Assembly (NCBI RefSeq): GCF_025567405.1
Contig: NZ_JAOQKJ010000006.1
Span: 181,951-245,950 of the forward strand
DNA: 64,000 nucleotides
Reading direction: 5' to 3'
Origin: Suilimivivens aceti
Lineage (GTDB): Bacteria > Bacillota > Clostridia > Lachnospirales > Lachnospiraceae
The position numbers and the translations under genes were made by a program. Each line of letters begins with the position of its first letter. Positions within the stretch are counted from its first letter, which is position 1. The notes below the pieces were generated by a model. That model saw only the letters and a program-made list of their open reading frames with translations. It was not told where the DNA came from and did no database searches. This document shows positions 1 to 8,476 of the stretch, piece after piece.

Positions 1-2079
1 CCGAATATGGACACGCTGGTTGCCATGGGAAGCAGCGCTGCCTTCCTGTACAGCACCTATGCACTGTTTGCCATGACAGATGCGCAGGTGAAGGGTGATA
101 TGACCGGTGTCATGAAGTATATGGATGAGTTTTATTTTGAATCTGCAGCCATGATCCTGACACTGATCACAGTAGGAAAGATGCTGGAAGCGCATTCCAA
201 GGGAAAGACTACAGATGCACTGAAGGGTCTGATGAAGCTGGCTCCCCAGAAAGCAGTTCTGCTTATCGGGGGAGAAGAGAAGGAGGTTCCCGTTGATCAG
301 GTGAAAAAAGGAGATCTTTTCCTGGTAAAGCCTGGAGAGAATATACCTGTGGATGGTATTGTAGTGAGGGGAAGCAGCGCTGTCAATGAGGCAGCTCTTA
401 CCGGAGAAAGCATCCCGGTGGACAAGGCAGAAGGCGACGAGGTATCTGCAGCTACTATTAATCAGTCCGGTGTTCTTACCTGTGAGGCAGTCAGAGTAGG
501 GGAGGATACAGCTCTTTCCAGGATCATCCAGATGGTCAGCGATGCAGCTGCTACCAAGGCACCGATCGCCAGGATAGCGGATAAGGTCTCTGGTATTTTT
601 GTGCCGGCAGTGATCGTCATTGCTGCTGTCACTTTCCTGGTATGGATCCTGGCAGGGCAGAGCTTTGGATATGCACTTGCAAGAGCCATTTCTGTACTGG
701 TGATCAGCTGTCCCTGTGCCCTTGGACTGGCAACGCCTGTAGCGATCATGGTAGGTAACGGTATGGGTGCCAGAAACGGCATTTTATTTAAGACAGCAGC
801 TTCTCTGGAAGAAACCGGCAAGACAGAAATCGTGGTACTGGATAAGACAGGAACCATTACTAAGGGTGAACCCAGAGTGACCGATATACTGCCGGCAGAA
901 GGTGTGCCAGAGGAACGCCTGCTTACACTTGCTTATTCCCTCGAGAAGAACAGTGAGCATCCGTTGGCAGGAGCAGTCATAGCATACGCTGAGGAAAAGC
1001 AGCTGAGAGCAGAAGAAGTAACAGGGTTTCAGGCGCTTCCCGGGAACGGTCTTCTTGGAAGGGGCAGAGATGGACTTCTGACTGGAGGAAGCTTTGCCTA
1101 TATCAGCAGCAAAATTCCTCTTTCAGCAGATACAGAGGAAAAGGTAAAGCAGCTTGCAGGAGAGGGAAAGACACCTCTGCTGTTTGGCCTTGATAACCAG
1201 TTCCTTGGTATGATCGCTGTTGCAGATGTGGTCAAAGAGGACAGCATGGAAGCAGTGAAGGAGCTGACAGATATGGGAATCCGTGTGATCATGCTGACCG
1301 GTGATAATGAAAGAACTGCCAGGGCAGTAGCTGCAAGGGCCGGTATTACGGAGGTGATCGCAGGAGTACTGCCGGATGGCAAGGAACAGGTAGTCCGTTC
1401 CCTGAAGGAAGAAGGCAGGGTAGCCATGGCAGGTGATGGTATCAATGATGCGCCGGCACTGACGAGGGCGGATGTTGGGATTGCCATTGGTGCCGGAACT
1501 GATGTTGCCATTGATGCCGCAGATGTGGTGCTGATGAAGAGCAGCCTGAAGGATATTCCGGCGGCTGTGCGTTTGAGCCGGGCAACTCTCAGAAATATCC
1601 ATGAGAACCTGTTCTGGGCATTTATTTACAATATTATTGGAATCCCACTGGCAGCAGGCGTATGGATCCCGCTGTTCCACTGGCAGTTAAATCCCATGTT
1701 CGGAGCGGCAGCCATGAGTCTTTCCAGCTTCTGCGTGGTAACCAATGCCCTGCGGCTGAACCTTTTTAAGGTTTATGACAGCAGCCATGACGGGAAGCAG
1801 AAGGGCAGAAGACAGGCAGCAGAAGAAAGCATAAAAAATAAAAATATAAAGAAAGAAGAGGGTAATGAAATGAAGAAAACAATGAAGATCGAAGGCATGA
1901 TGTGTGGACACTGCGAGGCAGCTGTAAAGAAGGCACTGGAAGCAGTAGAGGGTGTGGAGAGTGCACTGGTAAGCCATGAGAAGGGCAGTGCAGAAGTGAC
2001 ACTGACAAAAGAGGTTGCGGATGATGTGCTGAAAAAGGCAGTGGAAGATAAGGATTATAAGGTAACAGCGATCGACTGA
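1..2079 (+). CDS. copA: Copper-exporting P1B-type ATPase with C-terminal HMA domain (5' partial)
   Basis: Membrane ATPase predicted to export Cu(I). The reading frame is open at base 1, and the first visible residues match the middle of CopA, so the N-terminal metal-binding domains and first membrane helices lie outside the window. Visible in order: actuator motif TGES, the membrane metal site CPC (bases 709-717), the phosphorylation motif DKTGT (841-855), and the hinge motif GDGINDAP. After the last membrane pair a basic linker leads into a complete heavy-metal-associated domain with MxCxxC-type site (GMMCGHC). A C-terminal HMA is less usual than N-terminal ones. The linker holds an internal Shine-Dalgarno and ATG (see 1870). 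Copper rather than silver is inferred from the family. Confidence 0.93.
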   Translation, partial: PNMDTLVAMGSSAAFLYSTYALFAMTDAQVKGDMTGVMKYMDEFYFESAAMILTLITVGKMLEAHSKGKTTDALKGLMKLAPQKAVLLIGGEEKEVPVDQVKKGDLFLVKPGENIPVDGIVVRGSSAVNEAALTGESIPVDKAEGDEVSAATINQSGVLTCEAVRVGEDTALSRIIQMVSDAAATKAPIARIADKVSGIFVPAVIVIAAVTFLVWILAGQSFGYALARAISVLVISCPCALGLATPVAIMVGNGMGARNGILFKTAASLEETGKTEIVVLDKTGTITKGEPRVTDILPAEGVPEERLLTLAYSLEKNSEHPLAGAVIAYAEEKQLRAEEVTGFQALPGNGLLGRGRDGLLTGGSFAYISSKIPLSADTEEKVKQLAGEGKTPLLFGLDNQFLGMIAVADVVKEDSMEAVKELTDMGIRVIMLTGDNERTARAVAARAGITEVIAGVLPDGKEQVVRSLKEEGRVAMAGDGINDAPALTRADVGIAIGAGTDVAIDAADVVLMKSSLKDIPAAVRLSRATLRNIHENLFWAFIYNIIGIPLAAGVWIPLFHWQLNPMFGAAAMSLSSFCVVTNALRLNLFKVYDSSHDGKQKGRRQAAEESIKNKNIKKEEGNEMKKTMKIEGMMCGHCEAAVKKALEAVEGVESALVSHEKGSAEVTLTKEVADDVLKKAVEDKDYKVTAID
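1870..2079 (+). CDS. Possible internally initiated CopZ-like copper chaperone
   Basis: In frame with the copper ATPase, an ATG at 1870 is preceded by a purine-rich AGAGGG (1857-1862) at a normal 7-nt spacing. Translation from it would give a 69-residue free HMA protein, the usual size of CopZ, with the metal site GMMCGHC near its N-terminus. The surrounding linker is lysine-rich and AT-rich, as an old intergenic region turned into coding sequence would be. What is seen is the site and the frame; that ribosomes use it is inference. The alternative is that this is only the C-terminal domain of the fused ATPase. Confidence 0.4.
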   Translation: MKKTMKIEGMMCGHCEAAVKKALEAVEGVESALVSHEKGSAEVTLTKEVADDVLKKAVEDKDYKVTAID

Positions 2080-2115
2080 CACTACTGCAGAAGTTATTGA
2101 AAATGAAAATTCCTA

Positions 2116-2143
2116 TTGACATCACCATCAGCAGTGGTATAAT
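2116..2143 (+). promoter_or_regulatory. Sigma-A type promoter of the Cd/Zn efflux operon
   Basis: TTGACA at 2116-2121 and TATAAT at 2138-2143 with a 16-nt spacer. Both boxes are perfect consensus. The predicted start of transcription falls in the operator at 2153-2174, so a repressor bound there would block initiation. Confidence 0.85.
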
Positions 2144-2152
2144 ACAATCAAA

Positions 2153-2174
2153 CATATGAATAATTGTTCATATG
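2153..2174 (+). promoter_or_regulatory. SmtB/ArsR-family operator (inverted repeat)
   Basis: Perfect inverted repeat of CATATGAA (2153-2160) and TTCATATG (2167-2174) around a 6-nt centre. The core ATGAA/TTCAT halves resemble those bound by SmtB/CadC/CzrA repressors. It overlaps the expected transcription start and lies upstream of an operon whose last gene is such a repressor, so autoregulation is the simple reading. Confidence 0.8.
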
Positions 2175-2203
2175 AAACAACTTTAAAGAAAGAGGATGAG
2201 AAC

Positions 2204-2422
2204 ATGAAAAAGACTTATAAAATTGATGTTGATTGTGCAAACTGTGCTAATAAGATGGAAGAGGCAGCTAAGAACACTGCAGGTATTAAGGATGCTACTG
2301 TTAACTTTATGACATTAAAGATGATCGTTGAATTTGAGGATGGCGCCGAACCTGCTGCAGTTATGAAGGATGTATTAAAGAACTGTAAGAAGGTAGAGGA
2401 CGACTGCGAGATCTTTTTATAG
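2204..2422 (+). CDS. Stand-alone heavy-metal-associated (HMA) domain protein
   Basis: Small soluble 72-residue protein with the ferredoxin-like HMA pattern and metal site DCANC near the N-terminus. An Asp just before the CxxC resembles the N-terminal domains of Zn/Cd/Pb ATPases (ZntA type) rather than copper chaperones. The start at 2204 was chosen because AGAGGA lies just upstream; an in-frame ATG at 2156 would put the start inside the operator. It is 16 nt upstream of the P-type ATPase, which itself lacks an HMA domain, so this looks like the ATPase's regulatory domain encoded as a separate gene. Metal choice is inferred. Confidence 0.85.
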   Translation: MKKTYKIDVDCANCANKMEEAAKNTAGIKDATVNFMTLKMIVEFEDGAEPAAVMKDVLKNCKKVEDDCEIFL

Positions 2423-2438
2423 AGAAAAGAGGAAGCAT

Positions 2439-4307
2439 ATGAATAAGAAACAGAAAAAGGTATTGATTCGGATTATTGTGGCAGTTGCGTTACTGATTAT
2501 ACTGTCATTTGTACCTGCAGAGGGATGGCTGCAGCTTGCACTGTATATGATCCCCTATCTGGTGATCGGATATGACATCCTGAAAAAGGCTGTCAAGGGG
2601 ATCATGAATCGTCAGGTATTTGATGAGAATTTCCTGATGGCAGTTGCTACAGTGGGAGCAATCGCACTTGGTGATTATAAGGAAGGCGTTGCCGTTATGC
2701 TGTTCTATCAGATCGGTGAGCTGTTCCAGAGCTATGCGGTAGGTAAGAGCCGCAGAAATATCAGTGAGCTGATGGATATCCGTCCGGACTATGCCAATAT
2801 AGAGAAGGATGGAGAAGTCGTACAGGTAGATCCCGATGAAGTGGCGATCGGAACGATAATCCTGGTAAAGCCGGGAGAAAAGATCCCGATAGATGGTATT
2901 GTTACAGAAGGAACCTCCAGTCTGAATACCAGCGCACTGACAGGAGAGAGCCTCCCTAGAAATGCAAAGGAAGGTGATGAGGTCATCAGTGGCTGTATCA
3001 ACATGACCGGTCTTTTGAAGATTAAGACAACCAGGGAATTTGGAGAGTCCACCGTTTCCAAGATCCTGGAGCTAGTAGAAAATTCCAGCTCCAGAAAATC
3101 AAGATCCGAGAATTTCATTTCCAAATTTGCAAGGGTATATACACCGGCTGTCTGCTACGGCGCAGTAGCACTGGCACTGATCCCGCCCATTGTCAGAATG
3201 GTATTTATGGGACTGCCGGCTGACTTTGGCACATGGATCTACAGAGCGCTGACCTTCCTTGTTATCAGCTGTCCCTGTGCTCTTGTGATCAGTATTCCTT
3301 TGAGCTTCTTTGCCGGAATCGGCGGAGCAAGTAAGGAAGGTGTCCTTGTGAAGGGCTCCAATTATCTGGAGACACTTTCACAGACAAAATACGTAGTATT
3401 TGACAAGACAGGAACGATGACACAGGGTGTCTTTGAAGTCAGTGGTATTTTTCCGGCAGCACTCTCAAAGGAAGAGCTGATCGAGTGTGCTGCCTGTGCA
3501 GAAAGCTATTCCAGCCATCCGATCAGCAAGAGCCTGCAGAAGGCTTATGGCAAAGAGATTGATAAGAACCGTGTAACAGAAGTAACAGAGGTCAGTGGCA
3601 AGGGCGTGACAGCTAAAGTAGATGGCAGGCTGGTGGCAGCCGGTAACGGCAGGCTCATGGATCAGCTTGGAATTCCCTATACAGTATGCGATCAGGCAGG
3701 AACCCTTGTTTATGTGGCAGTTGATGGTACTTTTGCAGGATGTATTGTGATTTCCGATCTGTTAAAGCCTCATGCAAAGGAAGCTATTGATGCACTGAAA
3801 AGGGCAGGTGTAACAAGGACGGTCATGTTGACAGGAGATACGAAGCGGGCAGCGGATTCTGTAGCGGCTGAGCTTGGCATTCATGAAGTGTGCAGCGAGC
3901 TGCTTCCGGCTGATAAGGTAGCAAAGGTGGAAGAGCTGCTTGCGAAGAAGAGCGAGAAGGAAAAGCTGGCCTTCGTAGGAGATGGCATCAATGACGCACC
4001 GGTGCTTTCCAGAGCGGATATCGGAATTGCCATGGGGGCTCTTGGTTCAGATGCAGCGATTGAGGCAGCAGATATCGTTCTGATGGATGATGACCCGCTG
4101 AAGATCGCCAAGGCAATTAAAATTTCCAGAAAATGTATTCGTATTGTTTATGAGAACATTTATTTTGCAATCGGTATCAAGGTGATCTGCCTGATCCTGG
4201 GTGCACTTGGTATCGCCAATATGTGGGCAGCTATTTTCGCAGATGTAGGAGTTATGGTAATTGCTGTACTGAATGCGATCCGTGCCCTGTTTGTAAAGAA
4301 GCTGTAG
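2439..4307 (+). CDS. cadA: Cadmium/zinc/cobalt-type P1B ATPase
   Basis: A 622-residue membrane efflux ATPase. It begins directly with membrane helices and has no N-terminal HMA. Motifs: TGES in the actuator, membrane CPC at Cys278-Pro-Cys280, phosphorylated Asp322 in DKTGT, and GDGINDAP in the nucleotide-binding region. The CPC followed by ALVISIP is typical of the Zn/Cd/Pb group (P1B-2), unlike the copper pump upstream whose CPC is followed by ALGLATP. AGAGGAAG precedes the ATG. It sits between a separate HMA protein and an ArsR-family repressor, as a metal-induced detoxification cassette. Whether zinc, cadmium or lead is the main substrate cannot be read from sequence. Confidence 0.92.
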   Translation: MNKKQKKVLIRIIVAVALLIILSFVPAEGWLQLALYMIPYLVIGYDILKKAVKGIMNRQVFDENFLMAVATVGAIALGDYKEGVAVMLFYQIGELFQSYAVGKSRRNISELMDIRPDYANIEKDGEVVQVDPDEVAIGTIILVKPGEKIPIDGIVTEGTSSLNTSALTGESLPRNAKEGDEVISGCINMTGLLKIKTTREFGESTVSKILELVENSSSRKSRSENFISKFARVYTPAVCYGAVALALIPPIVRMVFMGLPADFGTWIYRALTFLVISCPCALVISIPLSFFAGIGGASKEGVLVKGSNYLETLSQTKYVVFDKTGTMTQGVFEVSGIFPAALSKEELIECAACAESYSSHPISKSLQKAYGKEIDKNRVTEVTEVSGKGVTAKVDGRLVAAGNGRLMDQLGIPYTVCDQAGTLVYVAVDGTFAGCIVISDLLKPHAKEAIDALKRAGVTRTVMLTGDTKRAADSVAAELGIHEVCSELLPADKVAKVEELLAKKSEKEKLAFVGDGINDAPVLSRADIGIAMGALGSDAAIEAADIVLMDDDPLKIAKAIKISRKCIRIVYENIYFAIGIKVICLILGALGIANMWAAIFADVGVMVIAVLNAIRALFVKKL

Positions 4308-4347
4308 GCTGGTTCGTAGTAAAAGAGGATGAAGGAGGCGAGGCGCT

Positions 4348-4704
4348 ATGGCAGAAATAGAATGCTGTGATACTGTAGAGGTTCATGAGGATCTGCTGAA
4401 AATTGTAAAAGAAACCATGCCGGATGAAAAAGAACTGAATGATCTGGCAGATCTGTTCAAGATTTTTGGGGATTATACCCGTATCCGTATTCTGTTTGTT
4501 CTTTTTGAAGCAGAGGTATGTGTCTGTGATCTGGCACAGGCGCTTGATATGACACAGTCGGCTATTTCCCATCAGCTCAAGATCCTGAAGCAGAGCAGAC
4601 TGGTAAAGAGCAGACGGGAAGGCAAATCGATCTTTTACTCTCTGGCAGATGAGCATGTAGAAACGATCATCGGCAAGGGAAGAGAGCATATTGAAGAGGA
4701 CTGA
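4348..4704 (+). CDS. ArsR/SmtB-family metal-sensing repressor (CadC-like)
   Basis: A 118-residue winged-helix dimer-type repressor. Recognition-helix region TQSAISHQL is typical of the family. Two metal sites appear to be present: a CadC-like site (Cys6/Cys7 with Cys58 and Cys60 in EVCVCDLA) and a C-terminal helix site of the SmtB/CzrA form D-x-H-x10-H-x2-E (Asp101, His103, His114, Glu117). A strong AAGGAGG (4332-4338) precedes the ATG. It is last in the three-gene operon and likely represses it through the repeat at 2153-2174 until Cd, Pb or Zn binds. Confidence 0.92.
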   Translation: MAEIECCDTVEVHEDLLKIVKETMPDEKELNDLADLFKIFGDYTRIRILFVLFEAEVCVCDLAQALDMTQSAISHQLKILKQSRLVKSRREGKSIFYSLADEHVETIIGKGREHIEED

Positions 4705-4729
4705 AGAGGTCATGTTTATAATCAGGCTG

Positions 4730-4762
4730 CAGGAGAAAGCTATCTCCTGTGGTCTTTTTTTA
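4730..4762 (+). terminator. Rho-independent terminator after the metal repressor gene
   Basis: CAGGAGA (4730-4736) pairs with TCTCCTG (4743-4749), followed a few bases later by a run of seven T. It closes the HMA-cadA-repressor operon. Confidence 0.8.
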
Positions 4763-4809
4763 TAAAATATGATAAACTGCTTGCAGTTGAAAGGAAATGA
4801 AGGCAGAAA

Positions 4810-6411
4810 ATGAATAGATTAATGAAAACAAAATGGAAGCAATTGGGAATATTGGCACTCTGCACCGTATTGCTGTTTACAAGTGCCTGTGACAGGACAG
4901 GGCAGAAAGAAACAGAACAGAACAGTGAAGCAGAAAGTCAGGGCAGCAGCGGGGATCAGGACAGAGCTCAGGCGCTGGCAGATGGCAAATATGAGATAGA
5001 AGTGACACTTTCTGGTGGAAGCGGCAGAGCCACGGTGGATTCACCCTGTGAGCTTACCGTTTCCGGAGGGCAGATGACAGCCAGGATTGAGTGGAGCAGT
5101 CCAAACTATGATTATATGCTGGTGGATGGAGAAAAATATCTGCCGGTCAATACAGAGGGAAACTCGGTATTTGAGATCCCGGTCGCTGTACTTGATGAGG
5201 AAATCCCGGTAGCTGCTGACACGACGGCCATGAGTAAGCCCCATGAAGTGGAATATACGCTGATGTTCCATAGTGCTGCAGAGGGTGAAGCAGTTCAAAG
5301 TGAAAGCAGCCTGGAAGAAAATAAAACGGAGGGATCAGATGTCCTTTTGGGTAGTCCTCAGATCAGCAGTGAACTCACCTATACAGGCAGTATTCCCCTT
5401 ACCTATGCAAAGGAATTCCGGGTGGATGAATATGCGGGGGGCTATCGGCTTCTTACGACCCGCAATGAGAAACGGATACTTCTGATCCCGGAAGAGGGGA
5501 AAGCTCCAGATGATCTTCCAGAGGATGTACAGGTATTACAGCAGCCGGTGACAGATATTTATATTGCAGCCTCCGCTGTGATGGATTTCTTTGCAGGTCT
5601 TTATGATGACCTGTCCTGTATACGGTATTCATCCCTGACTGAAGAAAGCTGGGGAATTGAAGAAGCAAAGGAGGCCATGGAAGAAGGAAGGATAAAGTAT
5701 GCGGGGAAATACAGCGCACCGGATTATGAACAGCTTCTTTCAGGAGGCTGCGGGCTTGCGGTGGAGAACACGATGATCTTTCATTCGCCGGAGATCAAAG
5801 AGCAGCTGGAGGCTCTTGGCATACCGGTAATGATCGATTATTCCAGCTACGAGACGCATCCGCTTGGAAGAGTGGAGTGGGTGAAGCTTTATGGGGCACT
5901 GCTTGCCAGGGAAGAAGAGGCGGAAGCTATTTTTGAAGAACAGGAAGAGATACTGAAGCGTGTGACGGAAGAAATATCGGCACAGGCAGAGCCTTCTACG
6001 GTGGCGTTCTTCTATATCAATGCATCCGGTGGCGTGAATGTGAGGAGACCCACAGATTATGTGCCGGAAATGATAGCACTTGCCGGTGGCAGCTATATCC
6101 CGGAAAGTACAGGGAAGGATAGTGATGGAAGAGCCAGCGTCAATATGCAGATGGAAGCCTTTTACCAGCAGGCAAAGGATGCAGATTATCTGATCTACAA
6201 CAGCACGATTGAAGGAGAGGTACATTCCCTGCAGGAGCTGTGTGATAAGGATGAGGTACTGAAGGATTTTAAGGCAGTGAAAGAAGGACGGGTATTCTGT
6301 ACCACAGGGGATCTGTATCAAAGGTCGCTGTCAGCTGGTGTTTTCATTGAGGACGTGCATAAAATGCTGACGGGAAAAAAGGATCTGCGGTTTATGTACC
6401 CACTTTCGTGA
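4810..6411 (+). CDS. ABC transporter substrate-binding lipoprotein, Fe/haem/B12 type, with N-terminal NEAT-like domain
   Basis: A 533-residue surface lipoprotein: a signal peptide ending in the lipobox TSAC, an acidic/Ser linker to about residue 55, a beta-rich domain (about 56-155), then a periplasmic-binding fold of the helical-backbone type used for siderophores, haem and corrinoids (about 200-525). The beta domain has the pattern SSPNYDYMLVDGEKY and ends in HEVEYTLMF, which resembles NEAT haem-binding domains, with His-x3-Tyr where those usually have Tyr-x3-Tyr. That assignment is tentative. It is first of a three-gene importer with a FecCD permease and an ATPase. Ligand could be haem, iron-siderophore or corrinoid. 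Confidence 0.8.
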   Translation: MNRLMKTKWKQLGILALCTVLLFTSACDRTGQKETEQNSEAESQGSSGDQDRAQALADGKYEIEVTLSGGSGRATVDSPCELTVSGGQMTARIEWSSPNYDYMLVDGEKYLPVNTEGNSVFEIPVAVLDEEIPVAADTTAMSKPHEVEYTLMFHSAAEGEAVQSESSLEENKTEGSDVLLGSPQISSELTYTGSIPLTYAKEFRVDEYAGGYRLLTTRNEKRILLIPEEGKAPDDLPEDVQVLQQPVTDIYIAASAVMDFFAGLYDDLSCIRYSSLTEESWGIEEAKEAMEEGRIKYAGKYSAPDYEQLLSGGCGLAVENTMIFHSPEIKEQLEALGIPVMIDYSSYETHPLGRVEWVKLYGALLAREEEAEAIFEEQEEILKRVTEEISAQAEPSTVAFFYINASGGVNVRRPTDYVPEMIALAGGSYIPESTGKDSDGRASVNMQMEAFYQQAKDADYLIYNSTIEGEVHSLQELCDKDEVLKDFKAVKEGRVFCTTGDLYQRSLSAGVFIEDVHKMLTGKKDLRFMYPLS

Positions 6412-6458
6412 AAGCTGTGAAGGAGAGGGCAGGAATATCAGGAGGGAATCATAAAAAA

Positions 6459-7478
6459 ATGGGAGAAAAAAGGCAAGAAAGACGATATGGGACTGCTTTT
6501 GTGGTATTGGCTGTGCTGCTAATGATCCTTTTCATATGTAATATCTGTATTGGAAGTGTGCCGGTTTCTGTTCTGGAGGTGAAAAGCTATTTTCTTGGGG
6601 GGAACGTTCCGGAGGTAACAGCAGGAATCATTGGCAAGATCAGACTGCCAAGGGCACTGGCAGCGATGCTTCTTGGCGGGGCACTTGCACTGTCAGGATA
6701 CCTTTTGCAGAGCTTTTTCAGAAATCCGATCGCAGGACCCTTTGTGCTTGGTATTTCCTCCGGAGCCAAGCTGGCAGTAGCGGTGCTGATGATCCTTTCT
6801 TTAAGGAGAGCAATGCAATTAAGCTCACTGATGATGATCACTGCAGCTTTTGTGGGGGCTATTCTGTCCATGGTCTTTGTGCTTGCCATGTCAAAGCGTG
6901 TGAATAAGATGTCAGCACTGATCGTCAGTGGTGTGATGATCGGTTATATCTGTTCGGCAATTACAGATTTTATCGTGACATTTGCAGAGGATTCCCAGAT
7001 CGTGAACCTGCATAACTGGTCCAGAGGGAGCTTTTCGGGGATCAATATGGGAAATGTACAGGTAATGGCGGTTGTAGTGTTCAGTAGTTTTTTGCTTGTT
7101 TTTTTTCTGGCAAAGCCGATCAGTGCCTATGAGATATCAGAGGTGACGGCAAAGAGCCTTGGTGTCAATGTCCCTTTTCTGAAGATAAGTCTTGTGATCC
7201 TGTCGAGCATTTTATCGGCCTGCGTGGTTGCCTTTGCTGGACCGGTTTCCTTTGTAGGTGTGGCAACACCACATCTGGTGAAGAGGCTGCTTGGATCATC
7301 AAAGCCTATCCTGATGATACCGGCCTGTTTCCTTGGCGGGGCAGTATTCTGTCTGCTTTCAGATCTGATCGCCCGCATGGTCTTTTCACCTACGGAGCTG
7401 AGTATCAGCACAGTGACAGCAGTATTTGGGGCACCGGTGGTACTGATCGTGATGGCAAAGCGGCGTAAGGATGTGTAA
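6459..7478 (+). CDS. FecCD/BtuC-family ABC permease
   Basis: A 339-residue polytopic membrane protein of the FecCD/BtuC family (about ten helices). Family marks are the segments IRLPRALAAMLLGGALALSG and FRNPIAGPFVLGISSGA, and the late GPVSFVGVATPHLVK region. The ATG at 6459 is preferred because AGGAGGG lies upstream (6440-6446, rather far at 12 nt) and its N-terminus leads straight to the first helix; an in-frame GTG at 6408 overlaps the upstream stop codon but has no Shine-Dalgarno. It would form the channel with the ATPase at 7535 and receive substrate from the lipoprotein at 4810. Confidence 0.9.
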   Translation: MGEKRQERRYGTAFVVLAVLLMILFICNICIGSVPVSVLEVKSYFLGGNVPEVTAGIIGKIRLPRALAAMLLGGALALSGYLLQSFFRNPIAGPFVLGISSGAKLAVAVLMILSLRRAMQLSSLMMITAAFVGAILSMVFVLAMSKRVNKMSALIVSGVMIGYICSAITDFIVTFAEDSQIVNLHNWSRGSFSGINMGNVQVMAVVVFSSFLLVFFLAKPISAYEISEVTAKSLGVNVPFLKISLVILSSILSACVVAFAGPVSFVGVATPHLVKRLLGSSKPILMIPACFLGGAVFCLLSDLIARMVFSPTELSISTVTAVFGAPVVLIVMAKRRKDV

Positions 7479-7534
7479 TGCCGGACAGGTGATGGAAGAA
7501 CAGCCGGTGTGGCAGAAGGGTGTGAGGAGCAGGT

Positions 7535-8320
7535 ATGGAGCAGAATTATGAATTCAAACTGGATAAGCTGACAGTCGGCTATGAGGGAAAGCCGCTGATA
7601 CGGGATATCACGTTATCTCTGGAAAAGGGAAGGATCCTGACGTTGATCGGTCCAAATGGTGCCGGTAAATCCACAATACTGAAAAGTATCGCAAGACAGC
7701 TGGCTGCTCTTGGCGGCAGGATGTATTTTGGAGAAAAGGATCTTGCAGCCTGCAGCAGGGAGGAACTGGCCAGAACGATGGCAGTCGTCCTGACAGACAG
7801 GCTTCATACAGAACTGATGACATGCCGGGATGTGGTGGCATTTGGAAGATATCCCTATACAGGGCGTTTCGGACTTCTTTCGGCGGAGGATAAAGAAAAG
7901 ATAGAAAGCGCCATGGAACTTGTCCATGTGCAGGAGCTTTCAGAAAAAGATTACGGAAGGATCAGTGACGGACAGAGGCAGAGAGTGCTTCTGGCCAGGG
8001 CGATCTGTCAGGAGCCGGAGCTTCTTATATTGGATGAACCGACTTCCTATCTGGATATTAAATATAAGCTTGAATTTTTGTCGATCCTTTTAAAGCTGCA
8101 GAAGGAGAAAGGTCTGACTGTGATCATGTCGCTGCATGAGCTTGAGCTGGTATCACAGGTATCCGACAGGATTCTTTGCGTAAGGGGGGAATATGCAGAC
8201 CGGTACGGGACACCGGAGGAGATCCTTCAGGAGGAGTATATCTGTGGGCTGTTTGGGATTCCAAAGGAGCTGCAAAGGAGTGACCTTGGAAAAGAAATCC
8301 TTTCCTCTATTCTTATTTAA
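7535..8320 (+). CDS. ABC transporter ATP-binding protein, Fe/haem/B12 type
   Basis: A 261-residue ATPase of the FepC/BtuD class. Walker A GPNGAGKST at residues 39-47, signature ISDGQ in place of the usual LSGGQ, Walker B LLILDEP, then the D-loop and the switch His in SLHE. GAGGAG lies upstream of the ATG. It follows the permease by 56 nt and completes the importer. No metal box, Fur-type site or riboswitch was recognised upstream of the three genes, so regulation is not visible. Confidence 0.92.
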   Translation: MEQNYEFKLDKLTVGYEGKPLIRDITLSLEKGRILTLIGPNGAGKSTILKSIARQLAALGGRMYFGEKDLAACSREELARTMAVVLTDRLHTELMTCRDVVAFGRYPYTGRFGLLSAEDKEKIESAMELVHVQELSEKDYGRISDGQRQRVLLARAICQEPELLILDEPTSYLDIKYKLEFLSILLKLQKEKGLTVIMSLHELELVSQVSDRILCVRGEYADRYGTPEEILQEEYICGLFGIPKELQRSDLGKEILSSILI

Positions 8321-8398
8321 AATGAGTGATCATGACAGACAGGCACTGGAGAAGACAGGGCTTTTATAGGTGTTTATAGGCGGATAACCAGGCTTTTC

Positions 8399-8427
8399 TT
8401 GCATTGTTAGCGGCATAATGTTACAAT
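8399..8427 (+). promoter_or_regulatory. Promoter for the SUV3-like helicase
   Basis: TTGCAT (8399-8404) and TACAAT (8422-8427) with a 17-nt spacer, the only good promoter in the 182-nt gap before the helicase gene. It gives a leader of about 70 nt that contains a small reading frame. Confidence 0.6.
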
Positions 8428-8476
8428 AAAAAGTGGATTTTTGACAGGAAAGGATCCACAGATAAACAAGGAGCAA

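Noticed and set aside
1..2079. Possibility that base 7 is the true start of the copper ATPase
   Set aside because: The frame is open upstream to base 1 and the residues there are from the middle of CopA, so the gene is cut by the window edge.
2156..2206. Longer N-terminus for the HMA protein from ATG 2156
   Set aside because: That ATG lies in the operator palindrome at the expected transcription start; the ATG at 2204 has a Shine-Dalgarno.
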